64,000 bases of DNA. Origin: CAYQUC01 sp964514215. GTDB lineage: Bacteria; Pseudomonadota; Gammaproteobacteria; UBA6429; Thiohalophilaceae. Of the stretch, positions 37,374-45,390 are shown one piece after another (positions within the stretch are counted from its first letter, which is position 1; every line of letters starts with the position of its first letter). The stretch lies in the NCBI GenBank assembly GCA_964514215.1, contig CAZEPW010000008.1, positions 1 through 64,000 of the forward strand. Direction: 5' to 3'. The position numbers were made by a program, and so were the translations under genes. Under the pieces are notes generated by a model. The model saw only the letters and a program-made list of their open reading frames with translations. It was not told where the DNA came from and ran no database searches.

Positions 37374-38318
37374 ATGGCTACACAGCTTTACCAAAATGAC
37401 GGCAAAATTCAATTTAATCCTGCAACTGATGTTCTTGATGTCGATATAAATGACTTACAAAGAACCATTAAATTAGCAGGCCTACTGCATAGCAGTCTGG
37501 AATTGAAAACTGTCTTAGAATATTTTTTAGAAGCTGCTAAATTAAAAGTTAATTTTCAAAGTGCTCACTATCAAAATGAAGAGTTAAGAACCGAATTACT
37601 CTTTAATGAAGCTCAAAAACACAGTTGCAGTTATAATTTAACCATTGAAGAGCAATCACTTGGAGAAATAACATTTACAGCAAAGAAACGTTTTACCACG
37701 GCTAATCTAGAAAAAATTGAAAACCTACTCTGCCATCTAATCCATCCATTACGCAATTCAATTTTATATCAAAAAGCACTAAAAGCTGCACATAATGATG
37801 CCCTCACCGGTTTAAAAAATCGTGGAGCCTTGGATAAAGTATTAAAACGAGAAGTCGATATATCCATTCGACACAATATACCATTATCATTAATTGTCCT
37901 CGATATTGATTATTTTAAAAGCATTAATGATCAATATGGTCATGCCGCAGGTGATAAAGTACTGCAAAATTTATCACGCTGCATCGAAAATGAAATTCGT
38001 GGATGTGACATTTTATTTCGATACGGTGGCGAAGAATTTGTAATTGTACTAACTAACACCGATCTTAAAGGTGCTGAATTATTATCCGAAAGAATTCGAC
38101 ACAGGGTAATAAATGAAAAATTTTTAATTAATAACAACAACATCACAGTTCGAGTCAGCCTAGGAGTTGCAGAAATAGACAACAACGATGACGCTGAAGA
38201 ATTATTTACCAAAACTGATACAGCATTATATGAGGCAAAAAGAAGTGGACGAAATCAAACGGTATTATTCACCAAAGAAATGAAACTGGATTTAAAAAAT
38301 AAATCTTGTCAAATATAG
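37374..38318 (+). CDS. Diguanylate cyclase (GGDEF domain)
   Basis: This 314-residue soluble protein has an N-terminal sensory region of about 130 residues with no recognisable transmembrane helix, perhaps a degenerate GAF-like fold, followed by a GGDEF domain. The active site reads GGEEF at residues 218-222, and the inhibitory I-site RGCD lies at 209-212, five residues before it. It should therefore make c-di-GMP and be product-inhibited. It follows yciK after a 245-base regulatory gap. The N-terminal signal is unknown. Confidence 0.92.
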   Translation: MATQLYQNDGKIQFNPATDVLDVDINDLQRTIKLAGLLHSSLELKTVLEYFLEAAKLKVNFQSAHYQNEELRTELLFNEAQKHSCSYNLTIEEQSLGEITFTAKKRFTTANLEKIENLLCHLIHPLRNSILYQKALKAAHNDALTGLKNRGALDKVLKREVDISIRHNIPLSLIVLDIDYFKSINDQYGHAAGDKVLQNLSRCIENEIRGCDILFRYGGEEFVIVLTNTDLKGAELLSERIRHRVINEKFLINNNNITVRVSLGVAEIDNNDDAEELFTKTDTALYEAKRSGRNQTVLFTKEMKLDLKNKSCQI

Positions 38319-38349
38319 CGCTATTTCACCACAAAAATAATTTATGCTT

Positions 38350-38369
38350 TACATCACACAAATGATGTA
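38350..38369. repeat. 7-bp inverted repeat before the Ycf46-N-like gene
   Basis: TACATCA (38350-38356) and TGATGTA (38363-38369) are exact complements around a 6-base spacer, about 70 bases before the start at 38438. It could be an operator or a short hairpin. No strong promoter was found around it. Confidence 0.35.
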
Positions 38370-38437
38370 TGATGAATGTGAAATAAATGATATCAGTCTA
38401 TAGTATTTAACATTACAGGCTATTTTCATAATACATT

Positions 38438-38857
38438 ATGAGTTATTTAAATCAACTAGATCAAATGCTAGACGCAGAATACCGTTTAGTAACAATAGAA
38501 TCAGAAGAAACTGAACGCGTTTTGGAGTTATTTACTCAACTTACTCGTTTTAGCAATAAAGCATTCTACTTTTGGCAAGATAATATTGGTATGCACAGGT
38601 TAGGAGCGTCACATATCATTCTGCCACATACCAAATCATCAAACGATATTCTAACCCATATAGAAAACAGTAAACACTATGGTGTTTATTTATTAGATGG
38701 TTTTAATAATCTACTAAAAAACAAAGAAATTGTAGGTCGATTAAAAAAAATAGCTGAAGATGAATATGAAAAGGTAATTATACTGCTAGGTGACAATATC
38801 CAGCTACCAAAATCACTAAAACAACACACTCTTCGTTCAAAACATAGAATAAAATAG
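38438..38857 (+). CDS. Orphan protein resembling the N-terminal domain of Ycf46-type AAA ATPases
   Basis: This 139-residue soluble protein begins with YLNQLDQMLDAEYRLVTIESEE and continues with FYFWQDNIGMHR and HYGVYLLDGF, parts that resemble the N-terminal domain of Ycf46-like AAA ATPases (RYPLIYI..SYEE..., W..GL..., .LLD). Those ATPases are usually about 500 residues. No AAA module is present: the next gene is def on the other strand, and the frame ends with a Lys/Arg-rich tail (LRSKHRIK). It is a stand-alone domain or a stable relic. The family call is from pattern memory and is tentative. Confidence 0.55.
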   Translation: MSYLNQLDQMLDAEYRLVTIESEETERVLELFTQLTRFSNKAFYFWQDNIGMHRLGASHIILPHTKSSNDILTHIENSKHYGVYLLDGFNNLLKNKEIVGRLKKIAEDEYEKVIILLGDNIQLPKSLKQHTLRSKHRIK

Positions 38858-38895
38858 CCGCAAAGCTGCTGTTCCATTATAGTTTTATATTGTAA

Positions 38896-39414
38896 TTAAC
38901 TTTCTAAAAAAATTTGATCTTCAAACCCAAAGTTTTTTAAATCCTTAATACGTTCAGGGTATAAAATACCATCTAAATGATCGATTTCATGCAAAACTAC
39001 CCTAGCATGGAAGCCGTCAGCAAATCTTTCAATCTCATTGCCAATTTGATCAAACCCCTTATATTTTATGTTTGTAATTCGAGGCACTAAACCACGCATA
39101 TTAGGTATGCTTAAACACCCCTCCCAAGCACTTTCAAATTTTTCGCCAATTAATGAAATTTCAGGGTTAATTAAAACGGTTTGAGGAATTGGTTCAATAT
39201 CAGGATAACGGGGATTATGCTCAATACCAAAAATCACAACCCTAAGCGGTACAGCAATTTGAGGCGCAGCAAGTCCTGCACCATCAAAATCTGCCATTGT
39301 ATCGAGCATATCCTCTATGAGACAGTCTAATTCAGGGGTATTAAATTCTTGTACAGGATTAGCGATACTTTTCAACAATGGATGTCCCATTCTTAAAACG
39401 ACTTTCACAGACAT
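38896..39414 (-). CDS. def: Peptide deformylase
   Basis: Def removes the formyl group from nascent peptides. The 172-residue protein has all three motifs: GAGLAAPQIAVP (residues 45-56), EGCLSIP with the metal ligand Cys100, and HEIDHLDG with His142, Glu143 and His146. It is not next to fmt, its usual partner in Escherichia coli, and may be a second Def copy. It is convergent with the orphan Ycf46-N-like gene and divergent from csiV. Confidence 0.95.
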   Translation of the reverse strand: MSVKVVLRMGHPLLKSIANPVQEFNTPELDCLIEDMLDTMADFDGAGLAAPQIAVPLRVVIFGIEHNPRYPDIEPIPQTVLINPEISLIGEKFESAWEGCLSIPNMRGLVPRITNIKYKGFDQIGNEIERFADGFHARVVLHEIDHLDGILYPERIKDLKNFGFEDQIFLES

Positions 39415-39488
39415 GAAACTACTCCAAATCTTAGATTAATTGAGAAAACTCTGTTAAAATTTATTAAATTATATTGTAACGGTTATCT

Positions 39489-40295
39489 ATGAGTAAATTA
39501 AATAAAATCACACTATTATTATTTATAATAAGTAATAGCATTATTTCAACCAGTTTCGCTGATGAAGAAGATATCCGCTATTATGACGTTGAAATTATAA
39601 TATTTGAAAATACACAAAAAAAATACCAACAATCAGAGTTTTGGAAAAAAAGTATAACCCAAACCGAACCAGAATCTTTTGTGCAAATTGGTCAACCTTT
39701 GCCTGTTGATTTTCCAGAAATTTACAATCCACAATTATCATTTAAATATATTGAAAATAATGAGTATCGCCTCAATGACATTGTAACCAATTTAAATGAA
39801 TCAAATAATCACCGTGTATTACTACATTCTGCTTGGAGACAACCAGGCTTGAGTAAAACCGATGCAATTAAAGTAAAAATTGAACATCGTATCCCACCTG
39901 AAAATACCAATGAAAATATTAGTACTAGCGATTTAAACAATAAACAATTAACGTCAAAAAATAATAATTTCAGTTCAGAGCAATTCATCAGTGAGTTTAG
40001 TAACGACGAAACTACCGATGATAATAAAATGAATAAAGGTTTTATATTATCAGGTTATATAAAACTCATTTTATCTCGCTACTTACACTTAAAGATAGAT
40101 TTAGTTTATCATCAACAAGCTAATGAAATATCCGAACAAATTTTCAGTAATGAATTTGGAGAAGATGAATTATTACCCGATGTTTTTCATATATTGCAAA
40201 CTAGGCGTTTACGTTCTAAAGAATTACACTATATCGATCACCCCGTTATTAGTATAATTGCCTTAATAACACCTTATAAATTAAAAAATAAATAA
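39489..40295 (+). CDS. CsiV-like periplasmic peptidoglycan-binding protein
   Basis: This 268-residue protein has a signal peptide (hydrophobic residues about 6-22, cleavage near FADEED) followed by YYDVEIIIFEN, the opening typical of the CsiV family, whose Vibrio cholerae member binds peptidoglycan and is needed for PBP1A function. The middle has a low-complexity Asn/Ser-rich linker, and the rest shows LSRYLHLKIDLVYH. The family assignment is moderate. It is convergent with the MTIP-like gene and transcribed away from def. Confidence 0.6.
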   Translation: MSKLNKITLLLFIISNSIISTSFADEEDIRYYDVEIIIFENTQKKYQQSEFWKKSITQTEPESFVQIGQPLPVDFPEIYNPQLSFKYIENNEYRLNDIVTNLNESNNHRVLLHSAWRQPGLSKTDAIKVKIEHRIPPENTNENISTSDLNNKQLTSKNNNFSSEQFISEFSNDETTDDNKMNKGFILSGYIKLILSRYLHLKIDLVYHQQANEISEQIFSNEFGEDELLPDVFHILQTRRLRSKELHYIDHPVISIIALITPYKLKNK

Positions 40296-40369
40296 ACTAG
40301 TCGGGCTTAGAGGCTCGGCGGTAAACACAACAAGTATTTATTAAGGCTAACAGAAGAATCGCTATTATT

Positions 40370-41113
40370 TTATGACATATCAGAAATAACAACTTCTAAT
40401 AAGTTTTTAACTAAGTCCATCGCTTCAATTAAATTTTCTTCGATGATTTCCATTGTGATATTACTATCGCCTTTGCCCGCAGCAAGGTTTGCAACAACAG
40501 CGATACATGCATAATCTAACGCCAATTCTCGTGCTAAGGCAGCTTCAGGCATCCCCGTCATCCCAACTATATCACAACCATCTTTTTCTAATTTTCTAAT
40601 TTCAGCAATACTTTCAAGTCGAGGGCCTTGAGTAGCACCATATGTTGCAGATTTAAAAATTTTTATATTGTTAATTTTTGCTTTTGACAATATTAATTGG
40701 CGCAAACTATTGCAATAAGGTTCGGTGAAATCAATATGAGTTACCTGTGATAAATCTTCTTCAAAATAGGTATGTTGCCGTGAATACGTGTAATCGATAA
40801 TTTGATCAGGTAGAGAAAGTGTTTTAGGTTGATGTTGAGTAGTTATTCCACCAACAGCATTTACAGCAATAATACTTGAAGCCCCTGCTTGGTGAAGAGC
40901 CCATAAGTTAGCGCGATAATTTACTTTATGGGGAGGAATAGTATGGTTTACACCATGACGTGATAAAAAAATTACATCATTGCCATCAATTTCACCAAAA
41001 CTTAATGGGCTGGAAGGTTCACCATAAGGCGTTACAACAGAGTCATGTCGAGTAATATTTAATGTGTTTATTTTTGTTAAACCCGTCCCTCCAATAATCG
41101 CTGTTGTTTTCAT
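40370..41113 (-). CDS. S-methyl-5'-thioinosine phosphorylase-like (MTAP/PNP family)
   Basis: This 247-residue phosphorylase has GGTGL, the phosphate-site SRHG and NAVGGI, and TYGATQGPRLES. In human MTAP, Asp220 and Asp222 recognise the adenine; the aligned place here reads Asn209 and Ala211 (VVANLAAG). Asn there favours 6-oxopurines, so methylthioinosine is the likelier substrate, as for PA3004 of Pseudomonas, which also lies beside nagZ. It is 3 bases from hpt, which would recapture the hypoxanthine released. Confidence 0.8.
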   Translation of the reverse strand: MKTTAIIGGTGLTKINTLNITRHDSVVTPYGEPSSPLSFGEIDGNDVIFLSRHGVNHTIPPHKVNYRANLWALHQAGASSIIAVNAVGGITTQHQPKTLSLPDQIIDYTYSRQHTYFEEDLSQVTHIDFTEPYCNSLRQLILSKAKINNIKIFKSATYGATQGPRLESIAEIRKLEKDGCDIVGMTGMPEAALARELALDYACIAVVANLAAGKGDSNITMEIIEENLIEAMDLVKNLLEVVISDMS

Positions 41114-41116
41114 AAA

Positions 41117-41665
41117 CTATAGTCCTTTGACAGCATAAATACCGGGGATGTTTCTTAAATAACTCTTATAGTCCATACCGCAACCAAATAAATACCGATC
41201 TTCAACATTTAATCCAACATAATCAGCTTTAATATTTTCTTTTCGATCATGTAATTTGTTAACTAACACTGCAGTTTTAACCGATTTTGCATTTTTCGCG
41301 TCACAGTATTCAATAATGCCTTTTAAAGTCTTACCTTCATCCAGTATATCATCCACTAACAGTATGTCTCTATCTTGAATATCCCTTATTGGTTCTGCTA
41401 GCCATTTAACCTCTCCCCCTGCTATACCATTTTCATATCGTGTCGCATGAATATAATCTATTTGCAATGGAAAATTTAGCCTAGTTAATAACTGTCCCAT
41501 TGGAATAATAGCACCCGTTAAAACACACAGTATAATTGGATTTTTATTTTTAAAGTGCTGTTCAATCTCTACAGCCATTTTATCTAAGGCTATTTCAACT
41601 TCACTTTGATTAAACAAACAATCCGCTTCTTGTAGAATTTTTACAGGATCAATAAAAGGCTGCAT
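41117..41665 (-). CDS. hpt: Hypoxanthine-guanine phosphoribosyltransferase
   Basis: Hpt recycles hypoxanthine or guanine with PRPP to IMP or GMP. The 182-residue protein has the PRPP motif ILLVDDILDEGKTL and the N-terminal loop GAIIPMGQLL. It is adjacent to the MTIP-like gene, giving a compact purine salvage pair. The DsrE-like gene follows 20 bases upstream in the same direction and may share a transcript. Confidence 0.9.
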   Translation of the reverse strand: MQPFIDPVKILQEADCLFNQSEVEIALDKMAVEIEQHFKNKNPIILCVLTGAIIPMGQLLTRLNFPLQIDYIHATRYENGIAGGEVKWLAEPIRDIQDRDILLVDDILDEGKTLKGIIEYCDAKNAKSVKTAVLVNKLHDRKENIKADYVGLNVEDRYLFGCGMDYKSYLRNIPGIYAVKGL

Positions 41666-41685
41666 TAAATGTCCTTTAAATAATG

Positions 41686-42054
41686 TTAATAAGTAAAAGT
41701 TACAGTATCATCATCCATCGCCTGACTAATTAAGTAAGCTCCACCTACTGTCTCATCAATTTCAGGGATTAAATCATCTCCCCATAATTCTAAAGTAGGA
41801 GTGCAAATTTTAAAAACAGCACCGGCCTCATGAGCATCTTTAATAAAATCATAAACAGTTTTAGAGCTTCCCTCTTGAACAAACAACTTTTCAGCAACTC
41901 CTTTTTTAGCAAGCTCGCCAGCGCCACCAGTTAAAATAACTTCAACTTGATATTCCATTGCAGCGGCGACAGTTGCCTGAAAAAAAGGAGCACCTAGTTC
42001 AGCAGATTTTGATGGGTCAGTATTCACCATTACAATCATTAATTTTTCAGCCAT
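41686..42054 (-). CDS. DsrE/DsrF-like family protein
   Basis: This small soluble alpha/beta protein of 122 residues has the DsrE fold pattern: a strand MIVMVNTDP, a glycine-rich VILTGGAGEL, and a single conserved-looking Cys in FKICTPTLELWG. DsrE-family proteins carry or sense sulfur or act as accessory oxidoreductases. Only one candidate active Cys is seen, as in many stand-alone members. No dsr, sox or tus genes are in the window, so a sulfur-oxidation role cannot be claimed. Confidence 0.75.
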   Translation of the reverse strand: MAEKLMIVMVNTDPSKSAELGAPFFQATVAAAMEYQVEVILTGGAGELAKKGVAEKLFVQEGSSKTVYDFIKDAHEAGAVFKICTPTLELWGDDLIPEIDETVGGAYLISQAMDDDTVTFTY

Positions 42055-42108
42055 TCACACACACCATAATATTTTCTATTTCTCTATTAAATTCATAAGG
42101 CTTCTCAC

Positions 42109-43209
42109 TTACTGCTTATTCAAACCTGCAAATTGAGGTGCATCAGGAAGATGCACTGTTGATGTCGGAAAGGCCATTTCAGCATTATTACGTAACACTA
42201 TTTCATTTATTTTCAACAAAACATCTTGTTTAATTTCATGATAAAACACCCAATCGGTCGTTTTGGTAAAAGTATATACAAAGAAATCTAAAGACGATGC
42301 TGCAAATTGATTAAAATTTACAATCATAGTCTGATTTTGTTCTATCTCTGGGTGTGATTGTAACATTTGCTTCACTTGTGAAATAATATTTTGTAATTTG
42401 TCTGCGTCATCATATCTAACGCCAAAAGTTTCATATATTCGTCGGTGGCTCATTCTAGAGGGATTTTCTACAGCAATACTGGTAAAAGTAGAATTAGGTA
42501 TATAAAGTGGCCGCTTATCAAATGTTCTAATACAGGTTAAACGCCAGCCAATTTTTTCAACCGTACCCTCAATATTTCTATCCGGAGAACGAATCCAATC
42601 ACCTACCGAAAAAGGTCGATCCATGTATATCATAAAACCACCAAAGAAATTAGATAACATATCTTTTGCAGCAAAACCAACTGCCAACCCACCGATACCG
42701 CCAAAAGCCAGCACACCTGAAATACTAAACCCAAATGTTTGCAACACCACTAAAGCAGTGGTGATAATCACCGACATCCGTAGTAACTTACTAATAGCAT
42801 CTGCTGTAGTTTTATCTATTTTATCATTACTTTCATTACTACGTACTATTTTTGATTCTACAATATTAATAAAACGTATTATTACCCACGCCAGTGTAAT
42901 AATAACGCCAACTTCACGTAAGGGACCAATAAAATTAAATATTGATGATTCTGAATTAGTTGCAATAATATCTGTTGCAAAAGTAATACCTAAAATCCAA
43001 ATTAAATAAGTTAGTGGGCGACGTACAGCAAAAATTACGGCATCATCCCACTTTAATTTATTTTTACTTAGTCGGTTTTCAATACGTTTTAATAATTTTA
43101 CTTGAATAACATTTATTAATAAACTTAAAAATATAACCACAAATACCTGAACAACCCAAGCATCATCTTTGATATTAAACTGTGTAATTAATGATTTTAA
43201 GAATTCCAT
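42109..43209 (-). CDS. MscS-family mechanosensitive ion channel
   Basis: This 366-residue membrane protein has four N-terminal hydrophobic helices and the pore-lining TM3-like segment FGFSISGVLAFGGIGGLAVGFAAKDMLSNFFGG, seen here across residues about 163-195. A beta domain starts at YMDRPFSVGDWI. The GLAVGFAAKD glycine/alanine ridge is diagnostic. It is larger than Escherichia coli MscS (286), with one extra N-terminal helix. It releases osmolytes under hypo-osmotic stress. It lies 10 bases after nagZ. Confidence 0.92.
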   Translation of the reverse strand: MEFLKSLITQFNIKDDAWVVQVFVVIFLSLLINVIQVKLLKRIENRLSKNKLKWDDAVIFAVRRPLTYLIWILGITFATDIIATNSESSIFNFIGPLREVGVIITLAWVIIRFINIVESKIVRSNESNDKIDKTTADAISKLLRMSVIITTALVVLQTFGFSISGVLAFGGIGGLAVGFAAKDMLSNFFGGFMIYMDRPFSVGDWIRSPDRNIEGTVEKIGWRLTCIRTFDKRPLYIPNSTFTSIAVENPSRMSHRRIYETFGVRYDDADKLQNIISQVKQMLQSHPEIEQNQTMIVNFNQFAASSLDFFVYTFTKTTDWVFYHEIKQDVLLKINEIVLRNNAEMAFPTSTVHLPDAPQFAGLNKQ

Positions 43210-43219
43210 GTTTTCACCT

Positions 43220-44269
43220 TTATAAAGTCACTTGAGAATCAACTATTTTGGTATGTTCTTGCAAGTAATTTACATATTTTTTCCAATTTAAATTATCCTT
43301 TAATTCATCAAAACCAATTTTTTTTCGTCCACTCATTTGAGCAAACCGCATTTGAGAAACGTTATTTATATGATAATTTCGTCCATTAATTATTTCAATC
43401 GCAGCAGGTCTATTATTACAAATCAACACCATATCACAACCCGCCTGTAACGCATTAAAAGCACGTTCACTATAATCGCTACTGATTGAAGATGCCGCTT
43501 CCATATTAAGATCGTCACTAAAAATCATCCCAGAAAAACCCAGACGTTCTCGTAACACTTCACGTAACCAAAATGGTGAAAAACCAGCAGCATTTGAATC
43601 GACATTTTCATAAATTACGTGAGCCGGCATAATAGCATTAATACCTTGATCGATTAAACGAGTAAATACCTGTATGTCCTCTTTGAATATTGTACTGTAA
43701 TCACGTTGATCAATGGGAATATCGGTATGAGAGTCCAGTTCAACACCACCATGCCCCGGAAAATGTTTACCAGTAGCAGCCATCCCCGCATCATTCATTG
43801 CTCGCATAAAAACCGAGGCTAAATGCGCAACCACCTCTGGAGAACGATGAAAAGCTCGATCACCGATGACATTACTAATATTTCGATCAAGGTCTAATAC
43901 AGGAGCAAAACTAAAATCAATATCAACAGCCCTTAATTCTGAAGCCAGAACCCAACCCGCAGCATAAGAACATTCTCTGGCTATATCAGGATTATTGTCA
44001 TAAAGCAGTCCATAAGTTGCCGCACTTGGTAATTCAGTAAATCCTTCCCTAAAACGTTGCACCCGACCACCTTCATGATCAACAGCAACTAGTAATTTAG
44101 GACTACGCAAGTCGTGAATTTGTTTAACAAGTTTATTTAATTGTTCTTGAGATTGATAATTTCGAGAAAATAAAATAACACCACCCACAGATGGATGACA
44201 CAAGATTTCACTATCTTCGTCCTCCAGCTCAACACCTGCAATATCTAGCATTATTGGTCCAAGCGACAT
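43220..44269 (-). CDS. nagZ: Beta-N-acetylhexosaminidase
   Basis: NagZ is a cytoplasmic glycoside hydrolase family 3 enzyme that removes GlcNAc from anhydro-muropeptides in peptidoglycan recycling. Motifs include DHEGGRVQRFREGFT, KHFPGHGGVELDSH (with the catalytic His/Asp dyad) and the nucleophile Asp in MIFSDDLNMEAA. Length is about 349 residues from the ATG at 44269, chosen over the TTG at 44281 because GAGG lies 6 bases upstream. Cytoplasmic location fits the absence of a signal peptide. Confidence 0.95.
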   Translation of the reverse strand: MSLGPIMLDIAGVELEDEDSEILCHPSVGGVILFSRNYQSQEQLNKLVKQIHDLRSPKLLVAVDHEGGRVQRFREGFTELPSAATYGLLYDNNPDIARECSYAAGWVLASELRAVDIDFSFAPVLDLDRNISNVIGDRAFHRSPEVVAHLASVFMRAMNDAGMAATGKHFPGHGGVELDSHTDIPIDQRDYSTIFKEDIQVFTRLIDQGINAIMPAHVIYENVDSNAAGFSPFWLREVLRERLGFSGMIFSDDLNMEAASSISSDYSERAFNALQAGCDMVLICNNRPAAIEIINGRNYHINNVSQMRFAQMSGRKKIGFDELKDNLNWKKYVNYLQEHTKIVDSQVTL

Positions 44270-44403
44270 ATCCACCCTCAATCAGATTAATTTAGCGTTA
44301 TAATAAATAAATAAAATATAAAAATCTCAAACAAATTCAATTCTTGGATGAAATCTAAAGTATTCTTAATATAATCGCCTATTGGTTTTATCTCATAGTA
44401 ACA

Positions 44404-44904
44404 CTAATTTTCAATAGTGACTAAAGTACCAACATTAACCATATCAAATAATGCCACAACGTCTTTATTTCGCATTTTAATACATCCATGAGAGCTTGGA
44501 ATCCCCATTACATCATCATCAGGACAACCGTGAATATAAATATAACGTCTCATTGTATCGACTTTCCCCAATCTATTTTTATTTTTCTCTAAACCACTTA
44601 ACCACATAATTCTGGTTAAGATCCAATCTCGATCTGGATATTGTTGTCTTAAATCTTGAGTATAAAATTCACCAGTACTTCGACGACCTATAAATACGGC
44701 ATTATCAGCTTGGCCTGAACCAATTTTTGCTCTGATTATATGGCATCCTCGAGGAGTACACTCACTACCATATAATTCACCAACACCATTTTTAGCCGTT
44801 GAAATGCTAGTCTCAAAAATTACTCCACCAGTATTTTCAAGCCGTAATTTTTGTGTGACAACGTTTATTTTAATTTCAGAGTTATTTTTTATCTTTTTTA
44901 CCAC
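44404..44904 (-). CDS. YkuD-fold L,D-transpeptidase/carboxypeptidase without signal peptide (ElsL-like)
   Basis: This 166-residue protein has the YkuD catalytic motif HGCP...SSHGCIKM with His125, His139 and Cys141. It has no signal peptide or membrane anchor: the N-terminus MVKKIKNNSEIKINV is polar. Periplasmic L,D-transpeptidases always carry export signals, so a cytoplasmic L,D-carboxypeptidase role in recycling, like ElsL of Acinetobacter baumannii, is more likely. The GTG start overlaps the CYTH gene stop by 7 bases. NagZ, another recycling enzyme, is the next gene downstream. Confidence 0.85.
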   Translation of the reverse strand: MVKKIKNNSEIKINVVTQKLRLENTGGVIFETSISTAKNGVGELYGSECTPRGCHIIRAKIGSGQADNAVFIGRRSTGEFYTQDLRQQYPDRDWILTRIMWLSGLEKNKNRLGKVDTMRRYIYIHGCPDDDVMGIPSSHGCIKMRNKDVVALFDMVNVGTLVTIEN

Positions 44905-45365
44905 TTAATATAGGGACGTTCAACAAGGTTAACATTATAATATCGTGGATCATTCGACACTTCTTTATCTATAAAATCGGGCAATTCAAATTTTTCGTCC
45001 TCTGCTTGCAGTTCAATTTCTGCAACAATCAAACCAAAATTATCACCATCAAATACGTCTATTTCCCATTTTTTATTCTGATACATAACAATATATCTCA
45101 TTTTAGAAATTAACGGTTTAACACATAAATTTTCAAGCATTTCATTTGCATCAGCGTTAGGTATTGCATATTCGTACTCACTTCGAACAACCCCCAAACT
45201 CATGCTTTTAATATTTAAAAATGCAGCATCACCTTCGAGCCGTACACGCACAGAAGCTAACTCAGACCCTAAAAGATATCCTTGTAGATATTTTTTTCCT
45301 TCTGAGCAAGTATTACGCCAAGAATCATTTTTTAGTAAATATTTACGTTCAATTTCTACAGCCAT
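44898..45365 (-). CDS. CYTH-domain protein (triphosphate tunnel enzyme family)
   Basis: This 155-residue protein begins with the hallmark ExExK motif (VEIERKYL, residues 3-10) and has alternating charged residues lining a beta-tunnel (RVRLEGDAAFLNIK, then EYEYAIP). Members bind triphosphates; many are inorganic triphosphatases. The short single-domain form resembles NeuTTM-type proteins rather than the long YgiF. The gene precedes and overlaps the YkuD-fold gene. Confidence 0.85.
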   Translation of the reverse strand: MAVEIERKYLLKNDSWRNTCSEGKKYLQGYLLGSELASVRVRLEGDAAFLNIKSMSLGVVRSEYEYAIPNADANEMLENLCVKPLISKMRYIVMYQNKKWEIDVFDGDNFGLIVAEIELQAEDEKFELPDFIDKEVSNDPRYYNVNLVERPYIKW

Positions 45366-45390
45366 TAATCGTTACCTATTCGAAACCAAA

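Noticed and set aside
41686..42054. DsrE-like protein as evidence of dissimilatory sulfur oxidation
   Set aside because: It is a stand-alone family member with one candidate Cys, and no dsr, sox or tus genes are in the window.
42623..43009. A 128-codon plus-strand open frame opposite the MscS-like gene
   Set aside because: It lies wholly inside the mscS-family gene and its product resembles no family; the minus-strand frame has diagnostic channel motifs.
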